DNA of 33,986 nucleotides from an uncultured Lachnospiraceae bacterium (GTDB lineage Bacteria > Bacillota > Clostridia > Lachnospirales > Lachnospiraceae). The translations under genes were made by a program, and so were the position numbers. Of this stretch, positions 8,284 to 15,909 are shown piece after piece. Position 1 is the stretch's first letter, and each line of letters begins with the position of its first letter. The notes under the pieces were generated by a model. It made no database searches and was not told the origin of the DNA. It worked only from the letters and a program-made list of their open reading frames with translations. The DNA lies in assembly GCA_944384105.1 (NCBI GenBank), contig CALWSC010000037.1:1-33986 (forward strand). The letters run 5' to 3'.

Positions 8284-9135
8284 TCATTCCGTAAATAACT
8301 TGATATCCCGGAACATCTTATGCAGTTTGTATTCGTCAAAGGGAAGATATTCTGCAATCGTAAATCCCACAACGTCTGAATTTTCTGTGATGCAGCTCAG
8401 GACAGCCGAAAGCTGCTCCATCGTCATCCTGCCGCCTCCGCTGCCGTCCCCAACTAGCTCCGGATTGGCAAAATAGGTAGAGTGAAACAATCCGGGGTCC
8501 AGAACATCTATATCGAGATGAACCAGGATATGGTCAAAGCGGCTCATAAATGCTCTGATCTCATCGTTTGAGAGAAATCTGTCTGTCTGAACGGTATAAT
8601 TCACACTTCTCTCTTTCAGAAACTTCTCCTGATAATCGTGCAGCCCCTGCAGACCCACATATAAGATTTCATCCGCCCTGAATTTTCTGTTCTCCATCAG
8701 ATCTGAAAATGCGGGATCTCCGCCTCCCATAAGTGACCCCAGCACCATGGCATGGGCATTCGGATAATGATCCTTGACTGTCGTAACATCCGGATGCGCG
8801 TCGATCCATATGATTCCCAGACGATCATATATACCGTGCAGATAATCAAACGGTGCCAGAGAGACTATGCAGTTGCCGCCGATCGTGATAACCTTATCCG
8901 GTCTGGCCTCCTCCAGAATCTCTGCCGCCCGGCAGATTCCGGCAATCACCTCGTCTTTGGCATAAATACCGTCTGTCACTTCCCTTTCTCTGCCGTCAGG
9001 AGCCGGTATTTCCACCTTCAGCAGCTCCTGGTTTTCATTCTCAGGAAGAATATGCGCCAGCAAATTCGCTCCAAAGTAATACGTCTCCAGCCCGCCGCTT
9101 AAATAATCAGGATAAAGTAAACGAATGGTCTTCAT
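8284..9135 (-). CDS. Arginase/agmatinase family (ureohydrolase) protein
   Basis: A 283-residue protein of the dinuclear-manganese ureohydrolase family, which splits a guanidino or formimino group from substrates such as arginine, agmatine, guanidinobutyrate or formiminoglutamate. Metal-binding motifs are DAHPD (112-116) and HLDIDVLDP (206-214, Asp208 and Asp210). The first metal site, normally GGDH, is GGNC here (Cys89), so one ligand is altered; this is seen in some distant members but makes the substrate and even the activity uncertain. ATG 9135 has AGAGG eight bases upstream; the longer reading frame upstream has no such site. It has its own promoter and terminator, so it is probably monocistronic. 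Confidence 0.88.
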   Translation of the reverse strand: MKTIRLLYPDYLSGGLETYYFGANLLAHILPENENQELLKVEIPAPDGREREVTDGIYAKDEVIAGICRAAEILEEARPDKVITIGGNCIVSLAPFDYLHGIYDRLGIIWIDAHPDVTTVKDHYPNAHAMVLGSLMGGGDPAFSDLMENRKFRADEILYVGLQGLHDYQEKFLKERSVNYTVQTDRFLSNDEIRAFMSRFDHILVHLDIDVLDPGLFHSTYFANPELVGDGSGGGRMTMEQLSAVLSCITENSDVVGFTIAEYLPFDEYKLHKMFRDIKLFTE

Positions 9136-9177
9136 AAATTTGTCCTCTCTTTCATTTTGGGATTTGCCTTCCTGCCC

Positions 9178-9207
9178 AGTATACGATATCCGCCAGGAAT
9201 TTGTCTT
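9178..9207 (-). promoter_or_regulatory. Candidate promoter of the arginase-family gene
   Basis: AAGACA (9202-9207), 18 bases, TATACT (9178-9183) on the minus strand. Both boxes are imperfect; the position, about 45 bases before the start codon, fits. Confidence 0.45.
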
Positions 9208-9351
9208 CCTCTGCATACGCATATACACCCCTCTTGGGCATTTGCTCCGTAATTTTATCCTCTCACAAACACTGGAATCACGGAAAGCGGCGCCTCAGCC
9301 AGCACCGTCTGACCGCCGCGGTACTTCTTTCCCGGAGCATAGGAGCGTTCT

Positions 9352-9984
9352 CTATGATTCAAAAGATTTCAGCATTTTTACAATAAATGGTTTTATCATC
9401 TCACTAATCGATTTCTGCGCATATTCCAACTGCGCCTTTTCCATTGCTTCCTTCTGTTTTTCCGTGTGAGAGGTATATGGATAGACGCCGAACAGAAAGG
9501 GAAAAAAGGCATAGAGGAACTCCTGGATATCTCTCCCTGTCATGGCGGGAAAGAACTTTTCCAGGCAGCGCGTCACCGCATCCAGCGCTTTTGCGTATAC
9601 CTTTTTGAATGATACCAGATTATCCAGGCGGCTGTTTACCTCCATATCGTACAGGTTCATACTCATCAGCTTCAGCATGTATACCCGCTTTTCCAGCGTG
9701 CGTGCAACGCTGTCCGCAAATTTCTCAACAGACATGGGCGCGTTCATCAGTCTGATGTCCTCCAGATCCGCAATCCAGGCTTCATGTTCCCGCTCAAGCA
9801 GCGCCAGGAAAATTTCTTCCTTGGTCTGAAAGTAGTTATAAATCGCTGTGCGGGTAAAGGATGTATTTGCCCCGATATCCCGAATCGTAATATCTCTGAA
9901 TCCCATTGTCTTATACAGCGAAGCACAGGCGTTAATGATTTCTTCTTTTCTCGCGTTCGTTAATTTTTCTGAACCTTTTGGCAT
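9352..9984 (-). CDS. TetR/AcrR family transcriptional regulator
   Basis: A 210-residue repressor. The N-terminal helix-turn-helix spans about residues 10-55 (ITIRDIGANTSFTRTAIYNYF and the following KEEIFLALL), which is typical of TetR. The C-terminal ligand/dimer domain is of the type with a long final helix (EKQKEAMEKAQLEYAQKSI). ATG 9984 has AGGAG five to six bases upstream; longer versions lack a site. The promoter has a perfect inverted repeat across the -10 box, so autorepression is likely. Its target and ligand are unknown; the nearest candidates are the membrane-protein pair upstream and the arginase-family gene downstream. Confidence 0.92.
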   Translation of the reverse strand: MPKGSEKLTNARKEEIINACASLYKTMGFRDITIRDIGANTSFTRTAIYNYFQTKEEIFLALLEREHEAWIADLEDIRLMNAPMSVEKFADSVARTLEKRVYMLKLMSMNLYDMEVNSRLDNLVSFKKVYAKALDAVTRCLEKFFPAMTGRDIQEFLYAFFPFLFGVYPYTSHTEKQKEAMEKAQLEYAQKSISEMIKPFIVKMLKSFES

Positions 9985-10036
9985 AACTGCTCCTTCCTTT
10001 TCGCCGCGCCGGACAGACGGCCGATTTGTCATAATC

Positions 10037-10071
10037 AAATGTATTATAGACATTTTCTGACACTGCGTCAA
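10037..10071 (-). promoter_or_regulatory. tetR promoter with probable TetR operator
   Basis: TTGACG (10066-10071), 17 bases, TATAAT (10043-10048) on the minus strand: a near-consensus promoter. AAATGT and ACATTT arms (10037-10042, 10050-10055) frame the -10 box with a 7-base centre, as expected for a TetR dimer site. Confidence 0.75.
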
Positions 10072-10104
10072 TTTCTTTATTTATCAGCATTTGCCTGACC
10101 TGCT

Positions 10105-10473
10105 TTATTTTAATCCTTTACAGAGAGGAATCAGGCAAAGCAGCATCACAATGCCGACCAGACCGATTGCAATTCCCGGAATCATATTTCCCCATACCAT
10201 GCAGAAGCACATCCCCACGCCTAAAACCAGTGCTCCGATGATCCCCGCAACAGCAGTCAGTATTGCCTTACCCGTAACCTTGATCGGAGCTTTATGTTCC
10301 ATCTTTCTCCATACAATCACCGTAAGCAGTGCAAAGATCAGACCAACACAGCCAACGACAATTCCCGGCCGAAATGCATTCCATTCCTCAATCATAGCCA
10401 TACACATACCAAGAGCAAAAAAGATACAGCTTACAATCCCCATAACCATTGCTGTAAAACTGCTTTTTTTCAT
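10105..10473 (-). CDS. Small four-helix membrane protein with an internal duplication
   Basis: A 122-residue protein, not recognised by name. It has four membrane segments. The two halves are similar: GMCMAMI, then RPGIVVGCVGLIFALL in the first, and GMCFCMV, then IPGIAIGLVGIVMLL in the second, so it looks like a tandem duplication of a two-helix unit. A short charged linker (WRKMEHKAPIKVTGK) joins the halves. ATG 10473 has AAGGAGG nine bases upstream. It follows a 27-residue membrane peptide gene by 52 bases, probably in the same transcript. Confidence 0.75.
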   Translation of the reverse strand: MKKSSFTAMVMGIVSCIFFALGMCMAMIEEWNAFRPGIVVGCVGLIFALLTVIVWRKMEHKAPIKVTGKAILTAVAGIIGALVLGVGMCFCMVWGNMIPGIAIGLVGIVMLLCLIPLCKGLK

Positions 10474-10525
10474 TTCACTTATCCTCCTTATCCATGAACG
10501 TATCTGCGAACAAATTTTCAATGCT

Positions 10526-10609
10526 CTATTTTCTCTTTTTTATAACTGCAGTGATTCCTGCGGCTGCGCCGATGACAACTGCTGCTGCTGCGATAACCTT
10601 GCCTAACAT
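10526..10609 (-). CDS. 27-residue single-span membrane peptide
   Basis: A 27-codon ORF: Met-Leu-Gly-Lys, then about 18 hydrophobic, Ala/Val/Ile/Gly-rich residues, ending in Ile-Lys-Lys-Arg-Lys. This is the pattern of a single membrane helix with positive ends. AGGAGG stands seven bases upstream of ATG 10609, an excellent start. The following gene is the duplicated four-helix membrane protein. It could be a small subunit of that protein, a regulatory micropeptide, or (less likely) a type I toxin. The function is unknown. Confidence 0.65.
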   Translation of the reverse strand: MLGKVIAAAAVVIGAAAGITAVIKKRK

Positions 10610-10711
10610 CCTGCCCCCTCCTTTCACTTTCCATGCTGTTATAGTAGCAGCATAATGTTTATATTTTGATTCCGTTTTGTTTGTGTAATATTAATTGTCA
10701 CTTCCCAAATT

Positions 10712-10750
10712 AAAAAAGGAAAAGAGCGTTGCTGATTCTCTTTTCCTTTT
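10712..10750 (-). terminator. Rho-independent terminator of the two-component operon
   Basis: Perfect 13-bp arms (10714-10726 and 10738-10750; AAAAGGAAAAGAG against its complement) with an 11-base loop, running into a T-run on the minus strand. It ends the operon whose last gene stops at 10773. Confidence 0.82.
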
Positions 10751-10772
10751 CACCATTTCTATAATCTTTTAC

Positions 10773-11312
10773 TCACAGAAGCCCATGCGCTTTCTGACAG
10801 ATACTGTAAATCTCTTCCAGTTTATCCTCAATAAGCGGTTCTAATTTTTTTCTCTTCTTTTCTGCCATATGACGGTACAGAAAATAGGGCAGTATCCATC
10901 CTGCAAAAGCCGGAATTGCCAGCAGCACACAAAGCCAGATCACCGGCGGTTCATGAACAACGGCAAATGTAGACCCCGCCATAAAAGCCGTCCCGATAAG
11001 TCCTACTGTCAAGGCCAGGATCATTGGAAGCCGGGTCTTTTCCTCTTGCAGGACTTCAATTTCATGAGCGCAGGCTTCAAAATTCCTCTGCAGCCGCGTC
11101 AGTTCCATTTTATTGATAATTTTCCGGTCTCGTTTTAATCGCACAGTCAGATGACGCTGATCCGGGAGTTTCTTCTGATTTTCCGGTACATAAGCTTTTT
11201 CATCCGCCTCCCAGCCAAAATTCTCATAACAGTTCAGATACATAGAAACCTGGTCTGCAGGGACGGTAATCTCTTTATATTCATATCCTATAAATTTTTT
11301 CTCTTCCCGCAT
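10773..11312 (-). CDS. Membrane protein of unknown function, last gene of the two-component operon
   Basis: A 179-residue protein, not recognised. A soluble N-terminal part (about 1-95; the start GYEYKEITVPADQVSMYL and the phrase CYENFGWEADE) ends in a coiled region, then come two membrane helices (about 97-118 and 122-146) and a charged C-terminal helix (AEKKRKKLEPLIEDKLEEI). The ATG at 11312 overlaps the kinase stop by one base (TGATG) and AAGGAGG lies upstream, so translation is coupled to the kinase. This suggests a function tied to the two-component system, either as its output or as a sensor partner. Confidence 0.8.
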   Translation of the reverse strand: MREEKKFIGYEYKEITVPADQVSMYLNCYENFGWEADEKAYVPENQKKLPDQRHLTVRLKRDRKIINKMELTRLQRNFEACAHEIEVLQEEKTRLPMILALTVGLIGTAFMAGSTFAVVHEPPVIWLCVLLAIPAFAGWILPYFLYRHMAEKKRKKLEPLIEDKLEEIYSICQKAHGLL

Positions 11313-12406
11313 CACGGTTCCTCCTTATTATGGGCATCTCTATCCAAATTCAACGGCATTTTCACCGTGAACGTACTTCCCATTCCCACAGTGCTGTCCA
11401 CCGAAATCTCTCCCTCCGCCAACTCAAGGATTCTCTTTGCCAGCGCCAGACCCAGTCCGTTTCCTTCCGTGGAATGGGAACTGTCCCCCTGATAAAATTT
11501 ATCGAAGATATGATTTTTTGTAGTTTCATCCATCCCGCACCCGGTATCTCTCACAGAGACTGTCACGCTTTGACCATCGGAAAACTCTGTCAGAGTGACC
11601 TTACCGCCAGACGGCGTAAATTTAATGGCATTTGACAGAAGATTCGTCCATACCAGTTCCAGAAGCCCCGGATCAGCAAGAATCATCCGTCTTTCCTCCA
11701 TATCGACATCGAATTCTATTTCCTTACTCTCCCATCTGTCCTCAAACTGCAGGGCACATTCACAGAGCTGCCGGCACAGGTCATAGGCTTCCGGCATGGG
11801 CTGAATGGTCTGCTTTTCCAGTTTATTCAGCTTCAGCATATTCATGATCAGATCAGACAGCCGCCTTGCTGACCTTAAAATACTCTGGACGGATTCTTTC
11901 TGCTTTTCCTCGAGATTTTCTTCCTTTTCCAGCAGTTGTGCATTATTGCAGATTACTGCAAGGGGCGTTTTAAATTCGTGAGAAACATTGGAAAAAAAGT
12001 CCGTCTTCAGCGTTTCCATGCTTCCCAGTTCTTCCACCATCGTATTGAAATCCATAATCATCACATCCAGATAATCATATTTATCCGGAGTATTGATCGT
12101 CGGCACAAATACAGAGAAATCCCCGTGGGCCACTTTACCGGCAGCCTTTGCCAGCATCTGCATGGGAGTCTCATACGTTTTTTTCATCTGGCGGCGTATA
12201 TAAAGCGTCACGCCCCCTGCCACCAGAAGCCAGTAAACAATCGGAACCACTATCTGCACAAGATCTCCCGCTTTCAGTTTATCCATCCCTACGATTAATC
12301 CCTCATGAATGCCCGACATCAAAACCAGAACCCCAAATATAACCGCAAAGAGAAATACAGGGAACCGTGACTGACGAACCTGCGCCCTGTTCCTTTCCCC
12401 GTTCAT
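11312..12406 (-). CDS. Sensor histidine kinase
   Basis: A 364-residue membrane kinase. Two membrane helices (about 16-36 and 50-70) enclose only a short outer loop, so the signal is probably sensed in the membrane or through a partner protein. A HAMP-like linker (about 72-130) leads to the phospho-acceptor motif SNVSHEFKTPL (His143). The ATP domain shows the N box (WTNLLSNAIKFTP), the G1 box (VRDTGCGMD), the F box (IFDKFYQGD) and the G2 box (NGLGLALAK). It overlaps the response regulator gene by 4 bases (ATGA) and the downstream membrane protein gene by 1 base. Confidence 0.95.
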   Translation of the reverse strand: MNGERNRAQVRQSRFPVFLFAVIFGVLVLMSGIHEGLIVGMDKLKAGDLVQIVVPIVYWLLVAGGVTLYIRRQMKKTYETPMQMLAKAAGKVAHGDFSVFVPTINTPDKYDYLDVMIMDFNTMVEELGSMETLKTDFFSNVSHEFKTPLAVICNNAQLLEKEENLEEKQKESVQSILRSARRLSDLIMNMLKLNKLEKQTIQPMPEAYDLCRQLCECALQFEDRWESKEIEFDVDMEERRMILADPGLLELVWTNLLSNAIKFTPSGGKVTLTEFSDGQSVTVSVRDTGCGMDETTKNHIFDKFYQGDSSHSTEGNGLGLALAKRILELAEGEISVDSTVGMGSTFTVKMPLNLDRDAHNKEEP

Positions 12407-13074
12407 CCCATCACCGCCTTATAACCAAGTCCCCGGACAGTTTTAATCTCAAAGCCGTCGCAGCCGGAGAACTTATCCCGAAGCTTCGTGATGTAGACAT
12501 CCACAGCCCTCAGGCTCGTATTGCTGTCCACCCCCCAAAATTCATCCATAAGCTGTGCCCTGGAAAATGTTTTATTCGGATATGAGAGCAATTTATAGAG
12601 GATATTAAATTCTCTCGTAGTAACCTGTACTTCCTCTCCGTTTACTGTCGCTGTCATGGCGTCTGCATCCAATTCCAGATTGCCTGCCGACAGCTTTCTG
12701 TCCATCTCAATATTCGCCCGTCTGAGAAGTGCCCTGACGCGAAGCAGAAGTTCATCCAATTCAATGGGCTTTACCATATAGTCGTCTATGCCAAGCTGAA
12801 ATCCCTTTTGTTTCGAGCGAAGGTCGTCCTTGGCGGACATAAATAAAATCGGTATATGGCGGTTTACACGTCTTACCGTCTCTGCAAACTCAAATCCATC
12901 GATCCCGGGCATCATAATGTCTGATATAATAAGACTGTAAAGATGATTGTACATTTCCTCATAGGCATCCTCTGCTCTGAAACATCCCTTTGCCTGAAAT
13001 CCGCTGTCATTCAGGTAAGTGCAGACCGTCTGATTTAGCTTCACATCATCTTCCAATACCAGAATCTGAATCAT
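12403..13074 (-). CDS. OmpR-family response regulator
   Basis: A 223-residue regulator. The receiver domain has acidic residues E8/D9/D10 and the phospho-acceptor Asp52 (IISDIMMPG), then MSAK and VKP. The C-terminal winged helix ends in VDVYITKLRDK and TVRGLGYK, typical of the OmpR/PhoB group. AGGAGG lies seven bases before ATG 13074. Its 5' end overlaps the upstream membrane-protein gene by 29 bases, and its 3' end overlaps the kinase gene by 4 bases. Confidence 0.96.
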   Translation of the reverse strand: MIQILVLEDDVKLNQTVCTYLNDSGFQAKGCFRAEDAYEEMYNHLYSLIISDIMMPGIDGFEFAETVRRVNRHIPILFMSAKDDLRSKQKGFQLGIDDYMVKPIELDELLLRVRALLRRANIEMDRKLSAGNLELDADAMTATVNGEEVQVTTREFNILYKLLSYPNKTFSRAQLMDEFWGVDSNTSLRAVDVYITKLRDKFSGCDGFEIKTVRGLGYKAVMG

Positions 13075-14014
13075 GTAAATCCTCCTCCTGTCTTTTTATT
13101 CTTCTGATCTGTATTGTTGTCCGTAGCACCATCATGCCCGCCAGCGCAAGGACAATCATCATCACCGCCGTTCCTGTGGCAGCCGACATGTCCCTGCGGA
13201 AAGAGGCATCTTTTGCATCTCCAAACTGTGTCACCATTGCTGTTTCCAGAGAGAACATGGATACCAGCGCAGCCGTCAGACTCACCGCCTTTGCTGCAGA
13301 TATGACGGGGCTTCCATATTTTCGGAATTTTACTACATTCATCACCGCCGTGATCACTGAATAAAATGTATACAGCGCCATGAGATAAATCAGCATTCCG
13401 GGATAAGCAAATCCATTATTTTTTGTCACTGCCAGTATAATAATGCCCGCCAGCGCCCAGTCCAGCGCCATGAGAACAATTCCGCATATCCGGCATCTTT
13501 TGAGCTCTTCCCACTGATTGTTCTTTGTGCTCCTTCCTCTTTTTCTCAGATAATTCAGCAGCGAAAACCGCAGCACCGCAAGAAGGAAATAATACACTGC
13601 CAGTGTCCCGAACCAGACCGACTGATAACGGATTCCTGAAAAAAGTTTGATCCCTGCATAGAGCAAGTTGATCATCAGGCCGGAATATAGGGAAATTTCC
13701 GTACGGAATATATGTTCTTTTAAATACCGGCGAACCACAGAGCTTTCAAGAAGCTTCTGTATCAGCGGATGTTTTCGGATCCCTTCCCTGATCCAGCGGA
13801 TCAGGTCTGCTATCCCCGTTCCTGTAATCACCGCCGCATAAGCGGAAAGCGCATAAGAGGTGTACACAATCCATGGGTTCTCCGGCTCCTCGGCAAGTAC
13901 CCAAAAAACAAATATAAATGACGGCACAGCGATAAGCAGTGTCGCCATCGGAGACAGAAATAGTATCTTTTTCAGGATCTCCCTTACCTTTTTCAAACTT
14001 CTCTCACACCTCAC
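13046..14014 (-). CDS. Polytopic membrane protein, first gene of the two-component operon
   Basis: A protein of up to 322 residues, not recognised, with about eight membrane segments in two blocks separated by charged loops (WIREGIRKHPLIQKLLESS, then KRGRSTKNNQWEELKRCR). The start is uncertain: GTG 14014 has no clear site, and a TTG at 13996 gives a more natural N-terminus (KKVREILKKILFLSP). The 3' end overlaps the response regulator by 29 bases, so the four genes form one tightly coupled unit. It could be a sensor accessory protein or an effector controlled by the system. Confidence 0.75.
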   Translation of the reverse strand: MRCERSLKKVREILKKILFLSPMATLLIAVPSFIFVFWVLAEEPENPWIVYTSYALSAYAAVITGTGIADLIRWIREGIRKHPLIQKLLESSVVRRYLKEHIFRTEISLYSGLMINLLYAGIKLFSGIRYQSVWFGTLAVYYFLLAVLRFSLLNYLRKRGRSTKNNQWEELKRCRICGIVLMALDWALAGIIILAVTKNNGFAYPGMLIYLMALYTFYSVITAVMNVVKFRKYGSPVISAAKAVSLTAALVSMFSLETAMVTQFGDAKDASFRRDMSAATGTAVMMIVLALAGMMVLRTTIQIRRIKRQEEDLHDSDSGIGR

Positions 14015-14116
14015 ATACAGGAAAGTTCATCTGCCGTTTCTGCTTTCCCCAGCAGTATGCGCCTCTTTTATTCATGTTTTGTTTGAATTATGTTTCAGAA
14101 TTGTTAATTTCTGCCT

Positions 14117-15007
14117 CTATGCCTCGCTCTTTGAGGATGGTGATTTACCAATTTGCTCCTGATACTCTCTGGGCGTCAGACCTGTATATTTTTTAAAACT
14201 GACGGCAAAATAATTCGGTGTACTGAAGCCCAGATTCAATGCCGTATCCGTCACTGAAGATTTCTCCCCGAGCAGCTGCTTTGCCTTCTCGATCTTTACA
14301 AAATTGATATACTCTCTGGGCGTCACGCCTGTTTCCTCCTTAAATTTCACCTTAAACCGCGACAGAGACAGGCCGCAGCTGGCGGCGGCTTCCTCCAGAA
14401 GAATCGGATTTCCAATATTGGCATGGATAAAAGATATTGCCTCTGAAATAGAATCTGACTGCCGCGCAACCGGCTTTTGAGACAGCAGAATTATCCGGAA
14501 CAGCTCATAAACCAGCTGCTGTTCGGCCAGATATCTCTCCCCTTGTGTTTCTCCTGTCAGACCATAAAATGCCTCAGTCAATGCAGTCCGCAAAGCAGGA
14601 TCTCCGCTGAAAACCCTCGGCAGAGAGCGAAGCTTCTCCCGCAGATATCCGGCATGATCTTCGTCAAGTCCAAAGAAAGGAACCCCGTCTTCCAGCCGGA
14701 TCTGCATCCATATCAGATCACATACACTTTCCGGATAACTCCCCGAGCTGTGCGGTTCCCCCGGATAAGAGACAAAAATATCCGAACCGGTTAAGTTAAA
14801 TACCTCTCCGCCCACCTCGTATACCTGATGTCCTTTCACTACATACACAATCTCCATACACCCGTCGTGTATATGGACGTTCAGGGGCTGTCCAGCCCTG
14901 TGATTTGAACAGATTCCGAACGTCTGCAGCGCCGGAATCTTACTTTCCCGGGAAGTCAGTATTTTCCGGTGTTCCTTCCAGCAGAAACGATCTACCAAAT
15001 TATCCAT
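14117..15007 (-). CDS. AraC family regulator with cupin N-domain
   Basis: A 296-residue regulator. The N-terminal half is a cupin-like sensing domain (HIHDGCMEIVYVVKG, then GEPHSSGSYP). The C-terminal double helix-turn-helix starts near ISFIHANIGNPILLEEAA and has the AraC signature ALNLGFSTPNYFAVSFKKYTG. Such regulators usually sense a sugar and activate neighbouring catabolic genes. I chose ATG 15007 because AAAGGTG lies just before it, inside the longer version. The gene faces away from a 24-codon ORF (15112-15186), and no intact sugar gene stands there, so its original target may have been lost. Confidence 0.93.
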   Translation of the reverse strand: MDNLVDRFCWKEHRKILTSRESKIPALQTFGICSNHRAGQPLNVHIHDGCMEIVYVVKGHQVYEVGGEVFNLTGSDIFVSYPGEPHSSGSYPESVCDLIWMQIRLEDGVPFFGLDEDHAGYLREKLRSLPRVFSGDPALRTALTEAFYGLTGETQGERYLAEQQLVYELFRIILLSQKPVARQSDSISEAISFIHANIGNPILLEEAAASCGLSLSRFKVKFKEETGVTPREYINFVKIEKAKQLLGEKSSVTDTALNLGFSTPNYFAVSFKKYTGLTPREYQEQIGKSPSSKSEA

Positions 15008-15065
15008 ACATTCACCTTTCTTTTCGTACTGCATATAGTTTTAAATGCACCATAAATCTGTACCT

Positions 15066-15094
15066 ATTATACTAAACACAGGAAGAAAAAACAA
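15066..15094 (-). promoter_or_regulatory. Promoter of the AraC gene at 14117-15007
   Basis: TTGTTT (15089-15094), 17 bases, perfect TATAAT (15066-15071) on the minus strand. A plus-strand TATACT (15068-15073) overlaps it and could serve the divergent short ORF, although its -35 box is poor. Confidence 0.65.
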
Positions 15095-15111
15095 TTTGGG
15101 AGGAATCATTT

Positions 15112-15186
15112 ATGACATCAAAAGAACCGGTACTCAGTACCCTGAAATTCCGCAGCGCCGAAGAATACGTTTTGCGCCAGCCGTGA
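15112..15186 (+). CDS. 24-codon ORF, possible 5' remnant of a lost gene or leader peptide
   Basis: ATG at 15112 has GGGAGG eight bases upstream, a strong start. The product begins MTSKEPVLSTLKF and ends at TGA 15184-15186. The opening resembles the N-terminus common in uroporphyrinogen-decarboxylase-family (MtaA/CmuA-like) proteins, which often start MTSKERVL. These are frequent neighbours of AraC regulators and glycosidases, so this may be a decayed 5' end. A six-base palindrome (GGTACT-C-AGTACC) lies inside it. The resemblance is short and unproven. Confidence 0.35.
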   Translation: MTSKEPVLSTLKFRSAEEYVLRQP

Positions 15187-15214
15187 AGTGTGGAGGAAGC
15201 TCTTTTTTTCTGAT

Positions 15215-15898
15215 TTACGCTGTCAGAAGCCCGGTATTTATATTTTTAAGACTGAGCACAAATTTCCACCAGCTCTGCCATGCAAACAGTATAATGAGCA
15301 CAGCCGCCGCAATGACAGCCACCAATAGAATCACTTCTTTGGTAGATAGCTTTCGCAGCCTGAAATTAGTAATGAACAGCATTCCCACAATCCCCACCAA
15401 TAAATGCAGGATTACCTGAAAGGCAAGAGGACTGTGAAGCAGAGGGGAGACAACAAACAGCAGCGGAAGGGCAATTGCCATTGAGGTAATTGGAAGTCCC
15501 TGATAATATGTTCTTGCTTCGTCTGTCTTATTCTGACGCTTAGCCTCCATCACATTGAAATATCCCAGGCGGATCATTCCTGCCAGTCCGTAAAAAATCA
15601 GGAGAATCATACTGCCCGGATGGCGCATGCCCAGCTTATAACAGATAATAATCGGGAACACTCCAAAACAGACCATATCGCACAGCGAATCAATCTGAAT
15701 GCCAAAACTTTTTTCGTCCTCCGTTCTGTTCTTTTTTGTTCTGGCAATTTTCCCGTCAAACATATCACAAAATCCCGAAAAAGCCAAAAAGAAAACAGCC
15801 CATCTCAAATGTCCTGCAGACGCACAGAAAATCCCGGAAATTGCAGATGCAAAACTAATATAAGTCAGTACTACCGTATAGTCATAAAATCCAATCAT
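15215..15898 (-). CDS. pssA: CDP-alcohol phosphatidyltransferase, PssA-like (phosphatidylserine synthase)
   Basis: A 227-residue membrane enzyme that transfers a phosphatidyl group from CDP-diacylglycerol to an alcohol, here most likely serine. The family motif is complete: D45-xx-D48-G49-xx-A52-R53, then G66-xxx-D70-xxx-D74. Further on, TYYQGLPITSMA is typical of type II phosphatidylserine synthases. About six membrane segments follow. I chose ATG 15898 (AGGAGG seven bases upstream) over two earlier ATGs, one of which lies upstream of that site. It is the last gene of an operon with PAP2 and flippase-like genes. No psd (phosphatidylserine decarboxylase) gene is next to it, unlike many clostridial pssA loci, so the product or alcohol may differ. 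Confidence 0.88.
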   Translation of the reverse strand: MIGFYDYTVVLTYISFASAISGIFCASAGHLRWAVFFLAFSGFCDMFDGKIARTKKNRTEDEKSFGIQIDSLCDMVCFGVFPIIICYKLGMRHPGSMILLIFYGLAGMIRLGYFNVMEAKRQNKTDEARTYYQGLPITSMAIALPLLFVVSPLLHSPLAFQVILHLLVGIVGMLFITNFRLRKLSTKEVILLVAVIAAAVLIILFAWQSWWKFVLSLKNINTGLLTA

Positions 15899-15909
15899 TC
15901 TCATACCTC

